8,452 nt of DNA, taken from contig JACVIW010000090.1 of NCBI GenBank assembly GCA_015711695.1, forward strand, positions 1 to 8,452, read 5' to 3'. The notes under the pieces were generated by a model that worked only from the letters and a program-made list of their open reading frames with translations, was not told the origin of the DNA and did not search any database. The DNA is from Candidatus Geohydrothermomicrobium daggyaiense (lineage in GTDB: Bacteria; Actinomycetota; Geothermincolia; Fen-727; JACVIW01). Below, piece after piece: positions 1 through 5,984 of this stretch (positions are counted from its first letter, which is position 1; each line of letters opens with the position of its first letter). The translations under genes and the position numbers were made by a program.

Positions 1-119
1 CGGCGGGCCTGGCGCCTCCAGCGGCCTACACGGTCGTGGACGACGGCATCCCGGTCGCGCTGACGGCCACGGCCGGTGACCCGCGCCGGGACGGTGTCCG
101 GCCGGGCCTCGGTGCTGGG
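1..119. other. Very GC-rich contig end, probably foreign to the rest of the window
   Basis: By hand count, GC is 47/60 in bases 1-60 and 49/60 in bases 61-120, against 24/60 in bases 241-300. The valS reading frame stays open through this stretch, but the protein it would encode is arginine-rich and lacks the expected continuation of the family (the DVLDTWFSS-type motif). Plus-strand frame 3 (from base 3) reads AYTVVDDGIPVALTATAGDP, which resembles the N-terminal region of SoxX-type cytochromes in high-GC proteobacteria. That likeness is from memory and weak. An assembly or library chimera is the simplest reading. Confidence 0.55.
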
Positions 120-1475
120 CTGCAGAACCGGTCCGCCGCACTCCGGGCAGGCCGCGACCACTTCGTCTTCGCTCACGGTCAGTTGGCCGCACGCCTGGCA
201 ATACCAAACGGGGATGCGATGGCCCCACCATAACTGCCTTGATATGCACCAATCTTTGATGTTTTCCATCCAGTCGAAGTAAACTTTCTCCCATCTTGAC
301 GGCACGAACCTTATTCTTCCATCCCTCACTGCAGCGATTCCTTCCCGGGCGAGGCCTTTCATTCTCACAAACCACTGCTCGGAAAGATATGGCTCCACTT
401 CCGTTCCGCATCTGTAACAGTGTCCCACTGAATGGAGATGTTCAACAGTCTTCTTAAGAGCGCCTTCTTTCATTAAGTCATTAAGCACTGCTTCTCTAGC
501 TTCATAGCGGTCAAGCCCGGCATAACGGAGCCCATTTTCGTTTACGGTTGCGTCTTTGTTGAATATATTCACTCTCTCAAGACCATGATTAATGCCTATT
601 TCGAAGTCAGCCGGGTCATGAGCGGGGGTCACCTTCACCGCGCCAGTCCCAAAATCCGGATCAACAAGTGCATCGGCGATCACGGGAATAACTCTGCCGA
701 CGAGCGGAACTATTACCTCTCTTCCCACCGCATTCTTATATCTCGAATCTTCCGGATGCACCGCCACCGCGGTGTCTCCAAGCATAGTTTCCGGCCTTGT
801 AGTAGCCACGACAATCTCACCGTCACCGTCCTCATAGGGGTAGGCAACATACCATAAATGCCCCCTTTTTTCCCTGTACTCAACCTCTATATCGGAAAGA
901 GCGGTTAGACATCGGGGACACCAGTTGATAATATACTCCCCCTTATATATCAGCCCCTCATCATAAAGCCTCTTGAAAACCGTTCGAACTGCAAGCGAAC
1001 ACCCTTCATCCATGGTAAAGCGCTCACGCTCCCAATCACATGAGCAACCGAGCCTCTTCAGCTGCTTTATGATTGTCCCCCCGTATTCTTCTTTCCACTC
1101 CCAGACACGCTCTATAAATCTCTCGCGCCCAAGCTCTTTTCTGCTCTTACCCTCTTTTTCCAGTTGCCTCTCCACGACGTTCTGAGTGGCTATTCCAGCA
1201 TGGTCAGTGCCGGGAATCCACAGTACTTCGAAACCCTGCATTCTTTTCCATCTCGCGAGCACATCCTGAAGGGTGTTGTTAAGCGCATGCCCCATATGCA
1301 AAACCCCTGTGACATTGGGCGGGGGAATTACCATAGAAAACGGGGGCTTGTCTGAATCGGTGCGAGCATGGAAAAACCCGCGCTCCTCCCAGTATCTGTA
1401 CCACTTTTCCTCGAAATCGGCAGGAGAGCAGGCGCTCTTCATTTCAATGTTGTTAGTAGTCTCACGTTTGCCCAA
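1..1475 (-). CDS. valS: Valyl-tRNA synthetase, N-terminal part (3' end cut by window edge)
   Basis: Class I aminoacyl-tRNA synthetase that charges tRNA-Val with valine in the cytoplasm. About 491 residues lie in the window, compared with about 900 for the family. Visible features are the PPPNVTG segment followed by the HIGH-type motif HMGHA (residues 60-64), GTDHAGIATQ, the editing-domain blocks TTRPETMLGDTA and GTGAVKVTPAHDP, a CYRCGT zinc-type pair, SRQLWWGHRIPVW (412-424), and a zinc ribbon with C426, C429, C443 and C446. KMSKS would lie outside the window. The TTG start at 1475 is preferred because AGGTGG lies 8 bases upstream; ATG at 1442 is possible but has no clear ribosome binding site. 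Family similarity stops after GGPVLQ (residues 447-452, near base 120). GC climbs sharply from about base 235 leftward, so the last 80 or so codons may come from another genome. The gene is divergent from the small membrane-protein gene. Confidence 0.93.
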   Translation of the reverse strand, partial: MGKRETTNNIEMKSACSPADFEEKWYRYWEERGFFHARTDSDKPPFSMVIPPPNVTGVLHMGHALNNTLQDVLARWKRMQGFEVLWIPGTDHAGIATQNVVERQLEKEGKSRKELGRERFIERVWEWKEEYGGTIIKQLKRLGCSCDWERERFTMDEGCSLAVRTVFKRLYDEGLIYKGEYIINWCPRCLTALSDIEVEYREKRGHLWYVAYPYEDGDGEIVVATTRPETMLGDTAVAVHPEDSRYKNAVGREVIVPLVGRVIPVIADALVDPDFGTGAVKVTPAHDPADFEIGINHGLERVNIFNKDATVNENGLRYAGLDRYEAREAVLNDLMKEGALKKTVEHLHSVGHCYRCGTEVEPYLSEQWFVRMKGLAREGIAAVRDGRIRFVPSRWEKVYFDWMENIKDWCISRQLWWGHRIPVWYCQACGQLTVSEDEVVAACPECGGPVLQPSTEARPDTVPARVTGRGRQRDRDAVVHDRVGRWRRQAR

Positions 1476-1481
1476 AGCTTA

Positions 1482-1489
1482 CACCACCT
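1482..1489 (-). promoter_or_regulatory. Ribosome binding site of valS that favours the TTG start
   Basis: On the minus strand, AGGTGGTG ends 6 bases before TTG at 1475 (AGGTGG ends 8 bases before it). The alternative ATG at 1442 has no comparable purine-rich site. This site is the main reason for choosing the TTG start. Confidence 0.55.
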
Positions 1490-1503
1490 GACTTTTCCCG
1501 AAA

Positions 1504-1532
1504 ATTTTATTGTCTCTTTTCGCATAACACAA
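1504..1532 (-). promoter_or_regulatory. Candidate sigma-70 promoter of valS
   Basis: On the minus strand, TTGTGT (1532-1527) and TAAAAT (1509-1504) are separated by exactly 17 bases. Transcription would start near 1497, giving a leader of about 22 bases that still contains the ribosome binding site. No room remains for a T-box or other long leader from this promoter. Seen by eye only. Confidence 0.5.
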
Positions 1533-1569
1533 CGCCAGAGCAGGGGAGAACTTCCTGAACAAATTTTGA

Positions 1570-1591
1570 TCGGGTATATCTTCTTACCCGA
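1570..1591. repeat. Perfect 7-base inverted repeat in the divergent intergenic region
   Basis: TCGGGTA and TACCCGA arms are separated by 8 bases. No T-run follows on either strand, so this is not a standard intrinsic terminator. It lies about 38 bases upstream of the candidate valS -35 box and about 105 bases upstream of the small plus-strand gene. It could be an operator for either, but no regulator is visible here. Confidence 0.35.
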
Positions 1592-1648
1592 ATTATCAAC
1601 TATTTCTCACCTGGAGCACTTTTATAGTGTGATAAAATCTTAACGCTT

Positions 1649-1664
1649 TATTAAGGGCTTAATA
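1649..1664. repeat. Perfect 7-base dyad upstream of the small membrane-protein gene
   Basis: TATTAAGGGCTTAATA has 7-base arms around a central GG. It ends 31 bases before the ATG of the following gene and just upstream of its ribosome binding site. It could be an operator. In RNA it would form a weak AT-rich hairpin followed by CTTTTT, so attenuation or a weak terminator is an alternative. Confidence 0.35.
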
Positions 1665-1695
1665 CTTTTTAATATCAAAAGATTCTGGAGGCAAA

Positions 1696-2034
1696 ATGGT
1701 TCTGGTATATATAGCTATCTGCTGTTTTCCCATATTGCTTGGAATCATAGTAATTTTTGCGATATATAACGCCCTGGCGAAAACGTACAGAACAGCGAAA
1801 AGGGCTTACAGGCAGGTGTCTCCTTATGTCAATGACCTCAAGGCAAGAGCCCAGAACGCGGCGCAAAAGAGCGCGGAATTCGGAGAACGTCTCGAGCAGC
1901 TGGGAGCAATTTATGAAGAAATAGGCGGCAGGTGGACGTTTATCTCGGAAACTCTCCGGGAAACCTCAAAATCCCCTATTGTGAAAGCAGCGGATATCGC
2001 CGGCAAGTTCACAACACGTCAGAAGATCGATTAA
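1696..2034 (+). CDS. Small single-pass membrane protein of unknown function
   Basis: I do not recognise this 112-residue protein. Residues 3-27 form one strongly hydrophobic segment including C9 and C10, followed by a basic stretch (K29, R32, K35, R36, R39). By the positive-inside rule this puts the C-terminal part in the cytoplasm. Residues 45-90 look like an amphipathic or coiled helix, and the end carries KSPIVKAADIAG. The layout of one N-terminal membrane anchor plus helices and an SPxVKAA-like end recalls DUF948-type proteins, but that is only an impression. There is no lipobox or cleavable signal. A good GGAGG lies 5 bases before ATG. Possible -10 boxes are TATAGT (1623-1628) and TAAAAT (1633-1638), without good -35 partners. 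The gene converges on clpX, and the stop codons overlap in TTAA at 2031-2034. Confidence 0.8.
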   Translation: MVLVYIAICCFPILLGIIVIFAIYNALAKTYRTAKRAYRQVSPYVNDLKARAQNAAQKSAEFGERLEQLGAIYEEIGGRWTFISETLRETSKSPIVKAADIAGKFTTRQKID

Positions 2035-3317
2035 GCTGTTTCTTCTTCTTCGGCCTCACTGCCCTGGGAAACCTTGATCTCCGAGCGTGATGTCAGAAGG
2101 GTGGGCTTGAAATTCTCCGCAACGACTTCCCTGGTCACGACGCATTTAACTATGTCATTTCGGGAGGGCAATTCAAACATCGTATCAAGAAGAGCCTCCT
2201 CCATGATAGCCCTAAGACCCCTAGCGCCCGTCGCCCTCTCAAGAGCCTTCTCGGCAATTTCCTCAAGTGCACCCTCTGTGAAAATCAGCTCGACGCCATC
2301 GAATTCGAAAAACTTCTTATACTGCTTGACGAGCGCGTTCTTTGGCTTAACGAGTATTTCCATTAGATGTTCTTTAGTGAGATTGTGCAGAGTGGCTACA
2401 ACGGGTAGCCTGCCCACGAACTCCGGGATCAACCCAAACTTCAACAGGTCCTCAGGCATTATTTTGGTGAGAATCTCACCAATGTTTTTCTCGCCTTTCG
2501 CCATAACTTCAGCTCCAAAACCCACACCTTTTCTGCCAACCCTGTCCTCAATTATGTCTTCTATACCGGAGAAAGCCCCGCCGCAGATAAAGAGAATATT
2601 GGTCGTGTCAATCTGAATGAACTCCTGGTGAGGATGTTTTCTGCCGCCCTGAGGGGGAACGCTCGCGATGGTTCCCTCAAGTATTTTCAAAAGAGCCTGC
2701 TGGACACCCTCGCCTGATACGTCGCGTGTTATGCTCGGGCTTTCGCTTTTCCTCGCGATTTTGTCAATCTCGTCTATATAAATTATCCCCGTCTCAGCCT
2801 TTTTAACATCAAGGTCAGCAGCCTGAATGAGTTTGAGCAAGATGTTTTCCACATCCTCCCCAACATATCCAGCCTCGGTTAGAGTTGTAGCGTCAGCTAT
2901 AGCAAAGGGAACATTCAGAAATCTTGCCAGCGTCTGAGCCAGAAGGGTCTTCCCGCACCCTGTAGGTCCAACGAGAAGAATGTTTGATTTCTGGAGCTCA
3001 ACATCGTCATTGGAAAACGCGCCAACCTGTATTCTCTTATAGTGGTTGTAAACCGCAACAGAAAGTATCATCTTTGCGCGTTCCTGACCTACCACGTACT
3101 CATCGAGGAACGCGTGTATTTCTTTGGGCTTCGGGATTTGACCGAGCTGGATGTCGGGCGTTTCTGAGAGCTCTTCCGCAATAATCTCATTGCAAAGCTC
3201 GATACACTCATCGCAAATGTATACGCCCGGGCCGGCAATCAGCTTCTTGACATGCCGCTGTGTTTTACCGCAAAAGGAGCATTTTAATAAATCGCTTCCA
3301 TCCGAGAACTTAGCCAA
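2031..3317 (-). CDS. clpX: ATP-dependent Clp protease unfoldase subunit ClpX
   Basis: Hexameric AAA+ unfoldase that recognises tagged or misfolded proteins, unfolds them using ATP and feeds them to ClpP in the cytoplasm. The 428-residue length is normal for the family. The N-terminal zinc-binding domain has C13, C16, C35 and C38. Other motifs are Walker A GPTGCGKT (117-124), pore loop GYVGED (150-155), Walker B IYIDEID (179-185), the RKH loop (226-228), a VGF tripeptide (265-267) where the ClpP-docking IGF loop belongs, the arginine finger in EFVGRLPV (R303), and sensor 2 GARGLR (364-369). The protein ends in a short acidic tail. The start codon is TTG, with GGAGG 5 bases upstream; starting there gives the usual spacing before the zinc finger. 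It lies 51 bases downstream of clpP and is the last gene of the tig-clpP-clpX run. No lon gene follows, because a convergent gene overlaps its stop codon. Confidence 0.97.
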   Translation of the reverse strand: MAKFSDGSDLLKCSFCGKTQRHVKKLIAGPGVYICDECIELCNEIIAEELSETPDIQLGQIPKPKEIHAFLDEYVVGQERAKMILSVAVYNHYKRIQVGAFSNDDVELQKSNILLVGPTGCGKTLLAQTLARFLNVPFAIADATTLTEAGYVGEDVENILLKLIQAADLDVKKAETGIIYIDEIDKIARKSESPSITRDVSGEGVQQALLKILEGTIASVPPQGGRKHPHQEFIQIDTTNILFICGGAFSGIEDIIEDRVGRKGVGFGAEVMAKGEKNIGEILTKIMPEDLLKFGLIPEFVGRLPVVATLHNLTKEHLMEILVKPKNALVKQYKKFFEFDGVELIFTEGALEEIAEKALERATGARGLRAIMEEALLDTMFELPSRNDIVKCVVTREVVAENFKPTLLTSRSEIKVSQGSEAEEEETA

Positions 3318-3368
3318 GTTAACCTCCAGTCAAAATATTTTTTAACATATAAAGCAGCTACTTTATTT

Positions 3369-3989
3369 TTACTTCTCAGGCTTTCCTGTTTCCTCCCCGA
3401 TTTTTCTTTGGGAAATCACCTCGTCTATTATCCCGTACTCCTTCGCCTGCTCCGGCACCATTATGAAGTCCCTGTCGGTATCCTTGTGAATTTTCTCGAT
3501 GGGCTGTCCGGTGTGTTTTGCAAGAATTTCATCGAGAAGTCTCCGGGTGCGAAGTATCTCTTTTGCCTGAATATCAATGTCGATAGCCTGCCCCGATGCA
3601 CCCCCGTGAGGCTGGTGAATAAGTATCCTCGAGTGCGGCGTGGCAAATCTTTTGCCCTTAGTCCCTGCGGCCAGAAGGACAGCAGCCCCGCTCGCCGCCT
3701 GTCCTATGCACACAGTTGACACGTCGCAGCGTATATACTGCATGGTATCGTAAATCGCGAGCGTGCTTGTGACCGTGCCTCCCGGGGAGTTTATGTACAG
3801 GTTTATGTCCTTTTCTGGGTTCTCGCTTTCCAGGTGGAGGAGTTGAGCCATGACAAGATTCGCAAGATGGTCATCGATCTCCATGCCGATAAAAACTATT
3901 CGCTCTTTAAGCAGGCGTGAATATATGTCGAAGGAGCGCTCTCCCCTCGGGGTTTGCTCAATCACGATAGGCACAAGTTGATCTTTCAT
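3369..3989 (-). CDS. clpP: ATP-dependent Clp protease proteolytic subunit ClpP
   Basis: Serine peptidase that forms a double heptameric ring and degrades substrates delivered by ClpX. From ATG 3989 it has 206 residues. The triad is S100 (in GQAAS), H125 (in LIHQP) and D174 (in DTDRD), placed by comparison with the S98/H123/D172 numbering of staphylococcal ClpP. The oxyanion-strand motif INSPGG is present. The residue after the catalytic serine is glycine (ASGAA), where most ClpPs have methionine (ASMG). The family start pattern (short basic lead, then LVPIVIEQT) favours ATG 3989. A GTG in frame at 4004 would add five residues but directly abuts the AGGAGG. That AGGAGG lies 14 bases before the ATG, longer than usual, so the start is not certain. 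The gap after tig is 41 bases, and clpX follows on the same strand. Confidence 0.96.
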   Translation of the reverse strand: MKDQLVPIVIEQTPRGERSFDIYSRLLKERIVFIGMEIDDHLANLVMAQLLHLESENPEKDINLYINSPGGTVTSTLAIYDTMQYIRCDVSTVCIGQAASGAAVLLAAGTKGKRFATPHSRILIHQPHGGASGQAIDIDIQAKEILRTRRLLDEILAKHTGQPIEKIHKDTDRDFIMVPEQAKEYGIIDEVISQRKIGEETGKPEK

Positions 3990-4030
3990 GTTTGTCCACA
4001 GCACCTCCTGATTCTTTCTTCAAACTAAGT

Positions 4031-5659
4031 TTAACCTAACTCCCCGCGTTTGATATCCCCTTTTTTGCCGGGTTCTTCCAAACCCTCTTGAGCATTTCCC
4101 GCGTTCTCGCTGCCCAAGCCATTTGAAGGGTGGTGAACCTCCGGGACACCTTGCTCACCTGATTCTTTTCTTGCCTCCAAGCGAGCATTCTCTTTGGGAG
4201 ATAAACCCGATGCGGCACTCTCTGATGATGCCCCGGAATTATCCATATCGACCGCGGGGCTATCAGACCCACTCTCCGACATTTCGGCTTCAGTTTCTTC
4301 TGCATGAGACTTAGAGGTCAGTTTATCCGATGCTTCAATACTCTGCGCCACATCTTCGCCCGACACTTCACCCCTTATTTCAGCATTTTCAACCAGGAAA
4401 TCCACCGTCCGGGAAAGCCTCATATTTGCCATAATTACTGGCATTTCCCCGCTTTTCTTGATCTCCTCGAGCGCTTTTTCAGGATCGCCACCCGCCGAGG
4501 CCACCCTCTCTCTTATATAATCCTCGGCTTCAGTCTCTGAAACCTCTATGTTCTCAGCCTCGGCAACAGCCTCAAGAACAAGTAAAGCTTTCAGGCTTCT
4601 GACAATCTTGGGCCTGAACGTTTTTTCAAGTTCATATCGCGTAGTTTTCGCCGCTTTGAGATAGTCTTCAAAATCAATACCCCTCTCGCGGATCTTCTCA
4701 GCGAAATTTTCGATCTCCCTATCAACTTCCCTCATAATCATGGATTCTGGGAGTTCTACATAAGTCCGGTCAACCAGATTATCCACCACCTTTTGCCTTA
4801 ACTCTCTTTCAGCAGCCATCTCCTTCAATTTTTGTATATTTTCCCTGAGGTCCTGTTTAAACTGGTCGACAGTTTCGAAAACGCTTATCTCCTTCACAAG
4901 TTTGTCATCCATAGGCGGGAGGACTTTAGTTTTTATCTCTTTGACAATAACCCTGAAAGTCGCCGGTTTCCCCGCAAGTTCCCTTACTGCGTAGTCAGGG
5001 GGGAAATTAACTACAACATCAATGATGTCGCCCTTCCTTGCTCCGACAAGCTGGTCATCAAAACCGGGCAGAAAATCACCCGCTCCTATCTCAATAAGGA
5101 TATCGGAGCCGCTCGCCCCTTCCTCGGGAATACCATCGGCAAAAGCTTTGTAATCAAAAAGCAAATAGTCCCCCTGCGAAGCGGGTCTTCCCTCAACAAC
5201 TTCCAAGGTTGCAAATCTCTCCCGCGCCTGCTGCACAGCCCTTTCAACATCCTCATCGCTGACATCGGTGCGCGGTCTGTCGACTTTGATTCCTTTGTAA
5301 TCCTTGACTTCCACCTCCGGCTTCACATCCACTTTAGCCTCAAATACCACCGAACGATCTTCCCTTGTTTCAATCATCGTTATTTTTGGCTCGGAAACAG
5401 GAAAAATACCGGACGATTCCACGCCAGCAAGATAGAGAGATGGCAAACCCCTTTCTAGCGCCTGTTTGAAAACATTTTCCGCGCCTAACCTTGAGTCGAT
5501 GACAGCTTTCGGGACCTTGCCTTTTCTGAAACCAGGAACGCTTAAAGTTCTGCTGATTTCCCTGTAAGTCTCGTCTAAAGCCTCTTTTAAATCCTCCAGT
5601 TCTGCCTCAATCCTGAGTGTAACCTCGTGACCTTCTTTTTTTAATACTTCCGCTTTCAG
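4031..5659 (-). CDS. tig: Trigger factor, ribosome-associated chaperone and prolyl isomerase, with long C-terminal tail
   Basis: Binds the ribosome near the exit tunnel and folds emerging chains. The gene reads to a CTG codon at 5659; the only codons between it and the upstream in-frame TGA are non-standard starts. No ATG, GTG or TTG occurs in frame until 5446, which would remove the ribosome-binding domain. With CTG as residue 1, the ribosome-binding signature GFRKGKVP falls at residues 43-50, the same numbering as in E. coli. AGGAGG lies 8 bases upstream of CTG. The FKBP-like isomerase domain spans about residues 160-245 (GDYLLFDY, LPGFDDQLVG). The helical chaperone domain follows to about 432. 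The last 110 residues are low-complexity (hand count 18 Ser and 18 Glu, no aromatic residue or Cys) and make the protein 542 residues, against roughly 430-480 for the family. tRNA-Leu lies 33 bases upstream, and clpP and clpX follow. Confidence 0.95.
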   Translation of the reverse strand: MKAEVLKKEGHEVTLRIEAELEDLKEALDETYREISRTLSVPGFRKGKVPKAVIDSRLGAENVFKQALERGLPSLYLAGVESSGIFPVSEPKITMIETREDRSVVFEAKVDVKPEVEVKDYKGIKVDRPRTDVSDEDVERAVQQARERFATLEVVEGRPASQGDYLLFDYKAFADGIPEEGASGSDILIEIGAGDFLPGFDDQLVGARKGDIIDVVVNFPPDYAVRELAGKPATFRVIVKEIKTKVLPPMDDKLVKEISVFETVDQFKQDLRENIQKLKEMAAERELRQKVVDNLVDRTYVELPESMIMREVDREIENFAEKIRERGIDFEDYLKAAKTTRYELEKTFRPKIVRSLKALLVLEAVAEAENIEVSETEAEDYIRERVASAGGDPEKALEEIKKSGEMPVIMANMRLSRTVDFLVENAEIRGEVSGEDVAQSIEASDKLTSKSHAEETEAEMSESGSDSPAVDMDNSGASSESAASGLSPKENARLEARKESGEQGVPEVHHPSNGLGSENAGNAQEGLEEPGKKGDIKRGELG

Positions 5660-5665
5660 ACGAAT

Positions 5666-5674
5666 CTCCTCCTC
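5666..5674 (-). promoter_or_regulatory. Strong ribosome binding site that fixes the CTG start of tig
   Basis: The minus strand reads GAGGAGGAG. The best AGGAGG core (5673-5668) ends 8 bases before CTG at 5659, which is optimal spacing. It lies only 2 bases from ATT at 5665, so ATT is a poorer candidate start. It lies within the 33-base gap between tRNA-Leu and tig. Confidence 0.75.
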
Positions 5675-5692
5675 TTTCTCTAATCAAGCGAT

Positions 5693-5778
5693 TGGTGCGA
5701 GAGGGGGGACTCGAACCCCCACGGTCAAAGACCACGGAGTCCTAAGCCCCGCGCGTCTGCCAGTTCCGCCACTCTCGC
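5693..5778 (-). tRNA. tRNA-Leu, anticodon TAG
   Basis: This 86-base gene has a perfect 7-base acceptor stem (GCGAGAG with CTCTCGC), discriminator A and an encoded CCA. The anticodon loop CTTAGGA gives anticodon TAG, which reads leucine CUA and related codons. A long variable arm (GGTC-TTT-GACC) and a T arm of five GC pairs confirm a class II leucine tRNA. It lies directly upstream of tig on the same strand with only 33 bases between them and no terminator visible, so co-transcription with processing is likely. Confidence 0.97.
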
Positions 5779-5822
5779 GAAAGAAAAGCCCTACCGCTTT
5801 GTACTCACACGAATCCAGCAAC

Positions 5823-5852
5823 TCATTTAACTATTATTCATTTAACTATTAT
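5823..5852. repeat. Perfect 15-base tandem duplication
   Basis: TCATTTAACTATTAT occurs twice back to back (5823-5837 and 5838-5852). It lies 26 bases beyond the 3' limit of the last copy from the tRNA-Leu 5' end, within its likely promoter region. Replication slippage would explain it; a doubled regulator site is an alternative. Confidence 0.8.
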
Positions 5853-5984
5853 TCTATCATCTGAAAACTCAAGAGAATCCGAGCATACTTCTTCAAAGTC
5901 TTCGCGAATCCACATATATGATATGTTTGGACAAACACGTATGGGCGAATATGTATTTCGATACACAAGCGCACACACCTTCAT
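5838..5984 (-). CDS. Possible 48-residue hypothetical protein
   Basis: An ATG-started reading frame begins MKVCALVYRN and ends with an acidic stretch (EDFEEVCSDSLEFSDDRIIVK, in parts). Its stop lies inside one copy of the 15-base tandem repeat, 60 bases upstream of tRNA-Leu. The ribosome binding site is weak (GTGAAG). An open frame of 49 codons is not rare by chance at this base composition. I do not recognise the product; it could also be noise. Confidence 0.2.
   Translation of the reverse strand: MKVCALVYRNTYSPIRVCPNISYMWIREDFEEVCSDSLEFSDDRIIVK

Noticed and set aside
585..1643. Several plus-strand ORFs across 585-1643
   Set aside because: They lie opposite valS, which shows its family motifs throughout; no ribosome binding sites or protein families are visible.
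1476..1695. T-box riboswitch upstream of valS
   Set aside because: The best promoter leaves a leader of only about 22 bases, and I see no T-box consensus or antiterminator.
2074..2616. 180-codon plus-strand ORF inside clpX
   Set aside because: It is antisense to the well-supported clpX gene, has no ribosome binding site and no recognisable family; it is a shadow frame.
3344..3368. Possible terminator between clpP and clpX (AAAGTAGCTGCTTT near an A/T run)
   Set aside because: The dyad leaves almost no loop, the stem is short and AT-rich, and clpX immediately follows with its own ribosome binding site in an expected operon.
4832..5458. 208-codon plus-strand ORF opposite tig
   Set aside because: Antisense to the trigger factor domains; the tig protein motifs on the other strand are clear.
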